36,957 nucleotides of DNA, taken from assembly GCA_016869275.1 (NCBI GenBank), contig VGEO01000024.1:1-36957 (forward strand), written 5' to 3'. Positions 33,297 to 36,957 of the stretch are shown here, one piece after another. A program made the position numbers and the translations under genes. The stretch comes from Alphaproteobacteria bacterium (lineage in GTDB: Bacteria; Pseudomonadota; Alphaproteobacteria; SHVV01). Under the pieces are notes generated by a model. That model made no database searches. It saw only the letters and a program-made list of their open reading frames with translations, and was not told where the DNA came from. Each line of letters starts with the position of its first letter. Positions within the stretch are counted from its first letter, which is position 1.

Positions 33297-34075
33297 TCGC
33301 GATCGACTTTCTGGCCGCGATTGGCCGCCTGTTTCTCGGCTTCCTGCGGGCGATCGGCACGCTCTCGCTGTTCACCGCCAAAGCCGTTTCGCACTGCGCC
33401 CGCCCGCCCTTCTATTTCCGCTCGATCGGCCAGCAGATGCTGGTCATCGGCTATTTCTCGCTGCCGGTCGTGGGCTTGACCGCAGTGTTCACCGGCATGG
33501 TGCTGGCGCTGCAGATCTACGAGGGCTCGTCCCGCTTCAACGCCGAGAGCGCGGTCGCGACCATCGTCGTGATCGGCATTACCCGCGAGCTCGGCCCGGT
33601 GCTGGCCGGGCTCATGGTCGCCGGCCGGGTCGGCGCCGCGATGGCGGCCGAGATCGGCACCATGCGCGTAACCGAGCAGATTGATGCCCTCACCACGCTC
33701 GCCACCGACCCGTTCAAGTACCTGGTGGCGCCGCGGCTGATCGCCAGCACCCTGATGCTGCCGGTCCTGGTCCTGATCGCCGACATTATCGGCGTGTTCG
33801 GCGGTTACATCATCGGTACCGGCAAGCTCGGCTTCAACCCCGCGACCTACCTGCGCAATACCGCCGATTTCCTCGAGGCGATCGACGTCATCACCGGCCT
33901 GGTCAAGGCCGCGGCGTTCGGATTCATCGTCGCCCTGATGGGTTGCTACCATGGTTATTCGAGCAAAGGCGGCGCGCAGGGCGTCGGCGCCGCGACCACC
34001 AACGCGGTGGTGTCGGCGTCGATCCTCATCCTCGCCGCCGACTACCTGATCACTGAGCTGTTTTTCTCGAAATAG
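33293..34075 (+). CDS. mlaE: MlaE-type ABC transporter permease (phospholipid trafficking)
   Basis: 260-residue permease of the MlaE family, which with MlaF and an MCE-domain protein moves phospholipids between the membranes. The family motif TGMVLALQIY (about 67-76), the cytoplasmic segment TRELGPVLAGLMVAGRVGAAMAAEIGTMRVTEQIDAL (about 94-130) and C-terminal GCYHGYSSKGGAQGVGAATTNAVV are present, with five to six hydrophobic helices. Its ATGA start overlaps alr. No MCE (mlaD) gene follows here, so that partner must be elsewhere. Confidence 0.93.
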   Translation: MIAIDFLAAIGRLFLGFLRAIGTLSLFTAKAVSHCARPPFYFRSIGQQMLVIGYFSLPVVGLTAVFTGMVLALQIYEGSSRFNAESAVATIVVIGITRELGPVLAGLMVAGRVGAAMAAEIGTMRVTEQIDALTTLATDPFKYLVAPRLIASTLMLPVLVLIADIIGVFGGYIIGTGKLGFNPATYLRNTADFLEAIDVITGLVKAAAFGFIVALMGCYHGYSSKGGAQGVGAATTNAVVSASILILAADYLITELFFSK

Positions 34076-34078
34076 ACG

Positions 34079-34861
34079 ATGGCCGCCGACCCCCGCGTTC
34101 CCAAAGTGAGCCTGCGCGACGTCCATGTCGCGTTCGGGCCGAAGAAAGTGCTGCAGGGCTTCGATCTCGACGTCATGCCGGGCGAATCGGTGGTGGTGAT
34201 CGGCGGCTCCGGCACCGGCAAGTCGGTCATGCTCAAGTGCCTGTTGGGGCTGGTCACGCCCGACCGCGGCTCGGTCAAGATCGACGGCCAGGAGGTGGTC
34301 GGGATTTCCGATCAGGAGCGCGAGCCGATCCTGCGCAAATTCGGCATGTTGTTCCAGTACGCGGCCCTGTTCGACAGCCTGACGGTATGGGAGAACGTCG
34401 CGTTCGGGCTGACCCAGGCCAAGGGCATGACGCGGGCCGATGCCAAGCCGATCGCGCTCAAGAAGCTGGCGCAGGTGGGCCTGGGCGCCGACGTCGCCGA
34501 GCTGTCGCCGGCCGAGCTCTCGGGCGGCATGAAAAAACGCGTCGGCCTCGCGCGCGCGATCGCGACCGAGCCGGAGATCATCCTGTTCGACGAACCGACC
34601 ACCGGGCTCGACCCGATCATGGGCGACGTCATCAACGACCTGATCGTCGCCTGCGTCAAAGACCTCGGCGCCACCGCGATCTCGATCACCCACGACATGG
34701 CGAGCGCGCGCAAGATCGCCGACCGCGTCGCCATGCTCTACCAAGGCAAAGCGATCTGGCAGGGCCCGGCCGCCGCCATCGACAAGAGCGGCAACCCCTA
34801 TGTCGATCAATTCATCCACGGCCGCGCCGAGGGTCCGATCCAGGTCGAGGTCCACGCGTGA
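34079..34861 (+). CDS. mlaF: MlaF-type ABC transporter ATP-binding protein
   Basis: 260-residue ATPase partner of MlaE. Walker A GGSGTGKSVMLK (about 42-53), Q-loop FGMLFQYAALFDSLTV (about 87-102), signature LSGGMKKRVGLARAI (about 147-161), Walker B IILFDEPTTGLDP (about 167-179) and the switch His in SITHDM. The LFDSLTVxENVAF segment is typical of Mkl/MlaF proteins. Starts three bases after mlaE. Confidence 0.95.
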   Translation: MAADPRVPKVSLRDVHVAFGPKKVLQGFDLDVMPGESVVVIGGSGTGKSVMLKCLLGLVTPDRGSVKIDGQEVVGISDQEREPILRKFGMLFQYAALFDSLTVWENVAFGLTQAKGMTRADAKPIALKKLAQVGLGADVAELSPAELSGGMKKRVGLARAIATEPEIILFDEPTTGLDPIMGDVINDLIVACVKDLGATAISITHDMASARKIADRVAMLYQGKAIWQGPAAAIDKSGNPYVDQFIHGRAEGPIQVEVHA

Positions 34862-34903
34862 CGCGCGCTCGCCGCCGCCCTGCTCGTCGCCGCCGGAGCT
34901 GGC

Positions 34904-36307
34904 ATGGCTAAGGCCGCCGCCCGCTACGCCTGCCAACAGTGCGGCGCCGTCACGTCGCGCTGGACCGGCAAGTGCGAGGCGTGCGGCAGCTGGAATTCGA
35001 TCGTCGAGGAAACGCCGGTCGATCTGACGCCGAAGGGTCTGGGTGCCGGCAGAGGCCGCACCATCGAGCTGGTCGGCCTCAAGGGCGAAACCGAGGACGC
35101 CGCCCATGTTCCCTCGGGCATCAAGGAGTTCGACCGCGTCTGCGGCGGCGGCCTGGTGCCGGGCTCGGCCCTCCTCGTCGGCGGCGATCCCGGCATCGGC
35201 AAGTCGACCCTCCTCCTCCAGGTTGTGGCCCGGCTCGCCGCGCATGGGATCCCGTGCGGTTACGTCACCGGCGAGGAGGCGATCGGCCAAGTGCGGCTTC
35301 GCGCCCGCCGGCTCGGCGTCGCCGACACCAGCGTGACGCTCGCCACCGCGACCGCGATCCGCGACATCGTTGCGACCCTCGATAAACCCGGCGCGCCCCA
35401 GGTCGTGGTGATCGATTCGATCCAGACCATGTACGTCGACATGCTCGATTCGGCGCCGGGCACGGTCGCCCAGGTGCGGGCGAGCGCCCAGGAACTGATC
35501 CGCGTCGCCAAGCGGCGCGGCCTGACCCTGCTGCTGGTCGGCCACGTCACCAAGGAAGGCACCATCGCCGGGCCCAAAGTGCTCGAGCACATGGTCGACA
35601 CGGTGCTCTATTTCGAGGGCGAGCGCGGCCACCAGTTCCGCATCCTGCGCACGGTCAAGAACCGTTACGGGCCGACCGATGAGATCGGCGTCTTCGACAT
35701 GACAGACCGCGGCTTGAACGAGGTCCCGAACCCCTCGGCGCTGTTCCTGGGCGAGCGCGGCCAAGCGGTGAGCGGCGCCGTGGTATTCGCCGGCATCGAA
35801 GGCACGCGGCCGATGCTGGTCGAGATCCAGGCGCTGGTCGCGCCCTCGAGCTTGGGCACGCCGCGGCGCGCCGTGGTCGGCTGGGACGCGGCGCGGCTCG
35901 CGATGGTGCTGGCGGTGCTGGACGCGCGCTCGGGCTTCACCATCGCCGGGCACGACGTTTTTTTGAACGTCGCCGGCGGCTTGAAGATCGGCGAGCCGGC
36001 GGCCGACCTCGCGGTCGCTGCGGCGCTCGTCTCCTCGGTCACGGCGACCCCGGTACCGCGCGAGACCGTGGTGTTCGGCGAGATCGGGCTCTCGGGCGAG
36101 GTCCGCCCGGTCGGCCAGACCGATGCCCGCTTGAAGGAGGCAGCCAAACTCGGTTTCGCCCGCGCCTGGGCGCCCAAGGGGACGCGCTGCCGCGGCGCCG
36201 GGCTCGAGGTCGAAGAAGTCGCGCGGCTCGATGAGCTGGTGGCACGTTTGGGCGAACGCCCGCGCGCCAAGCCCGGCCCGGGCGTTCTGGAGCGCAGCCG
36301 TGTTTGA
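34904..36307 (+). CDS. radA: DNA repair protein RadA (Sms)
   Basis: 467-residue RecA-like branch-migration helicase of recombination. N-terminal zinc finger CQQCG ... CEACGSW (about 10-30), Walker A GGDPGIGKSTLLLQ (about 95-108), the RadA-specific KNRYG motif (about 252-256) and a C-terminal Lon-protease-like domain (about 300-450) with LNVAGGLKIGEPAADLAVAAAL. The ATG at 34904 is supported by GGAG six bases upstream. Its 3' end overlaps cvpA by eight bases. Confidence 0.96.
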   Translation: MAKAAARYACQQCGAVTSRWTGKCEACGSWNSIVEETPVDLTPKGLGAGRGRTIELVGLKGETEDAAHVPSGIKEFDRVCGGGLVPGSALLVGGDPGIGKSTLLLQVVARLAAHGIPCGYVTGEEAIGQVRLRARRLGVADTSVTLATATAIRDIVATLDKPGAPQVVVIDSIQTMYVDMLDSAPGTVAQVRASAQELIRVAKRRGLTLLLVGHVTKEGTIAGPKVLEHMVDTVLYFEGERGHQFRILRTVKNRYGPTDEIGVFDMTDRGLNEVPNPSALFLGERGQAVSGAVVFAGIEGTRPMLVEIQALVAPSSLGTPRRAVVGWDAARLAMVLAVLDARSGFTIAGHDVFLNVAGGLKIGEPAADLAVAAALVSSVTATPVPRETVVFGEIGLSGEVRPVGQTDARLKEAAKLGFARAWAPKGTRCRGAGLEVEEVARLDELVARLGERPRAKPGPGVLERSRV

Positions 36308-36902
36308 CGCGTTCTCGATCGCCGACATCGTCATCGTCAGCGTCATCCTGCTGGGCGGTCTGCTCGCGCTTATCTGGGGCTTCGTTCGCGTCGTCCTGGT
36401 GATCGCGGCTTGGGTCGGCGCGTCGTTCGCGACGCTCTATCTGTTTCCGCTGTTGAAGCCCTATGCCCGCGACATGATCCCGATCACCTTCATCGCCGAC
36501 GCGATCGCCGGGATCGGCATTTTCGTGGTCGCGTTGATTATTTTGTCGATCGTCGCCGATCTCGTCGCCGATGCGGTGCGCGGTACCCGGATCAAGGCGC
36601 TCGACCGCTCGCTTGGGCTCCTCGCCGGGCTGGTCCTGGGCGGGGTCGTCGTGTGCGTGGGTTACGCCGGGCTGACCATCGCGATCGGCACCACCGAGCC
36701 GCCCGGCTGGCTCAAGTCGGCCAAGCTATTGCCGATGGTCGACTACGGGTCCAAGTTGATCTTGAAGCTCGTACCCGAGCGCCTGCGCGAGGCCGGGGTC
36801 GCGATGGGCGATCCCGCACCTGCCGGCGCGGCGGCCGCGGGCTACAAGCCCGGAGAACGCCAAGCCTTGGACAACCTCATCCGGACGCGGCAGGACAATT
36901 GA
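36300..36902 (+). CDS. cvpA: CvpA family membrane protein
   Basis: 200-residue protein with four membrane segments (about residues 8-26, 30-50, 65-85 and 105-125) and a cytoplasmic C-terminus ending QALDNLIRTRQDN. N-terminus FDAFSIADIVIVSVILLGGLLALIWGFVRV matches the CvpA family, known from colicin V production and found next to purF in many bacteria. The start is GTG at 36300 with GGAG seven bases upstream inside radA; an ATG at 36231 in the same frame lies wholly inside radA and is rejected. Its exact role is unclear. Confidence 0.9.
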   Translation: MFDAFSIADIVIVSVILLGGLLALIWGFVRVVLVIAAWVGASFATLYLFPLLKPYARDMIPITFIADAIAGIGIFVVALIILSIVADLVADAVRGTRIKALDRSLGLLAGLVLGGVVVCVGYAGLTIAIGTTEPPGWLKSAKLLPMVDYGSKLILKLVPERLREAGVAMGDPAPAGAAAAGYKPGERQALDNLIRTRQDN

Positions 36903-36957
36903 TGGCGACCGACCGGCGGACCCCCATTCCCCACCCGTTCGCCGATGACCGGGTCCA
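36902..36957 (+). CDS. purF: Amidophosphoribosyltransferase, partial (N-terminal codons only)
   Basis: An ATG shares its A with the cvpA TGA, and the 18 visible codons (ATDRRTPIPHPFADDRV) read like the start of PurF, which usually has a short basic lead-in and then FDDDxLxEECGVFG. The catalytic cysteine lies beyond the window. The call rests on this short match and on the radA-cvpA-purF gene order. Confidence 0.7.
   Translation, partial: MATDRRTPIPHPFADDRV

Noticed and set aside
34862..34903. In-frame signal-peptide-like stretch (RALAAALLVAAGAG) directly before the radA ATG
   Set aside because: There is no start codon between the mlaF stop and the ATG, RadA is cytoplasmic, and Ala/Leu-rich translation is expected from GC-rich DNA.
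33275..36346. A 1023-codon open frame on the minus strand opposite alr, mlaE, mlaF and radA
   Set aside because: It lies antisense to five genes with clear motifs. Long antisense frames are expected in GC-rich DNA with G/C third positions, and its translation is an Arg/Asp/Gly/His-rich shadow without domains.
1..36957. CRISPR array, tRNA or rRNA genes, insertion sequences, prophage or defence island
   Set aside because: I saw no regularly spaced repeats, no tRNA- or rRNA-like stretch, no transposase, integrase or phage motifs, and nearly all space is taken by housekeeping genes.

Overview
This is a contiguous piece of a very GC-rich alphaproteobacterial chromosome, most likely from a Rhodospirillales-like lineage. 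That placement rests on gene content and order: DUF2066/CDP-alcohol transferase/hda/ppk/ppx divergent from purMN; lptF-lptG-lptD-surA-pdxA-rsmA; fabD-fabG-acpP-fabF-mltG; rpsF-rpsR-DUF2232-rplI; and dnaB-alr-mlaE-mlaF-radA-cvpA-purF. Nearly every gene is housekeeping, packed head to tail with ATGA or TGATG junctions. There is no rRNA, tRNA, CRISPR array, insertion sequence or prophage that I can see.

Layout. 1-6710 (minus strand): a DUF2066 lipid-export-type secreted protein, a CDP-alcohol phosphatidyltransferase and Hda (DnaA inactivation), then, from its own AT-rich promoter, polyphosphate kinase, exopolyphosphatase and the start of a protein resembling the Lon protease domain. 6753-8889: purM and purN, convergent with ndk. 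9034-9975: a MAPEG membrane protein followed by a decayed stretch in which a short-chain dehydrogenase fragment runs into a ParE/RelE-type toxin remnant. 9986-11957 (minus): holC and pepA. 12084-19639 (plus): outer-membrane biogenesis (lptF, lptG, lptD, surA), then pdxA and rsmA. 19651-25651 (minus): gmk, yicC, mltG and the fatty-acid genes fabF, acpP, fabG, fabD. 25911-28239 (plus): rpsF, rpsR, a DUF2232 membrane protein and rplI. 28391-30409: an NADP-binding oxidoreductase (minus) and cfa (plus). 30665-36957 (plus): dnaB, alr, mlaE, mlaF, radA, cvpA and the first codons of purF.

The genes fall into envelope assembly (LptFGD, SurA, MltG, Alr, MlaEF, Cfa), lipid synthesis (Fab genes, CDP-alcohol transferase), nucleotide supply (PurM/N/F, Gmk, Ndk) and replication/repair (DnaB, HolC, Hda, RadA). 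I found no convincing new multi-gene system. The points most worth a second look are local: a 48-residue Gly-rich N-terminal extension on ribosomal protein S18 next to an S6 with a charged C-terminal tail; a sharply AT-rich patch inside alr that abuts a consensus-like promoter; the SDR/ParE composite pseudogene; a Lon-like protein beside ppk-ppx; and several intergenic palindromes. Functional calls are by recognition of family motifs and gene order; no database search was run.
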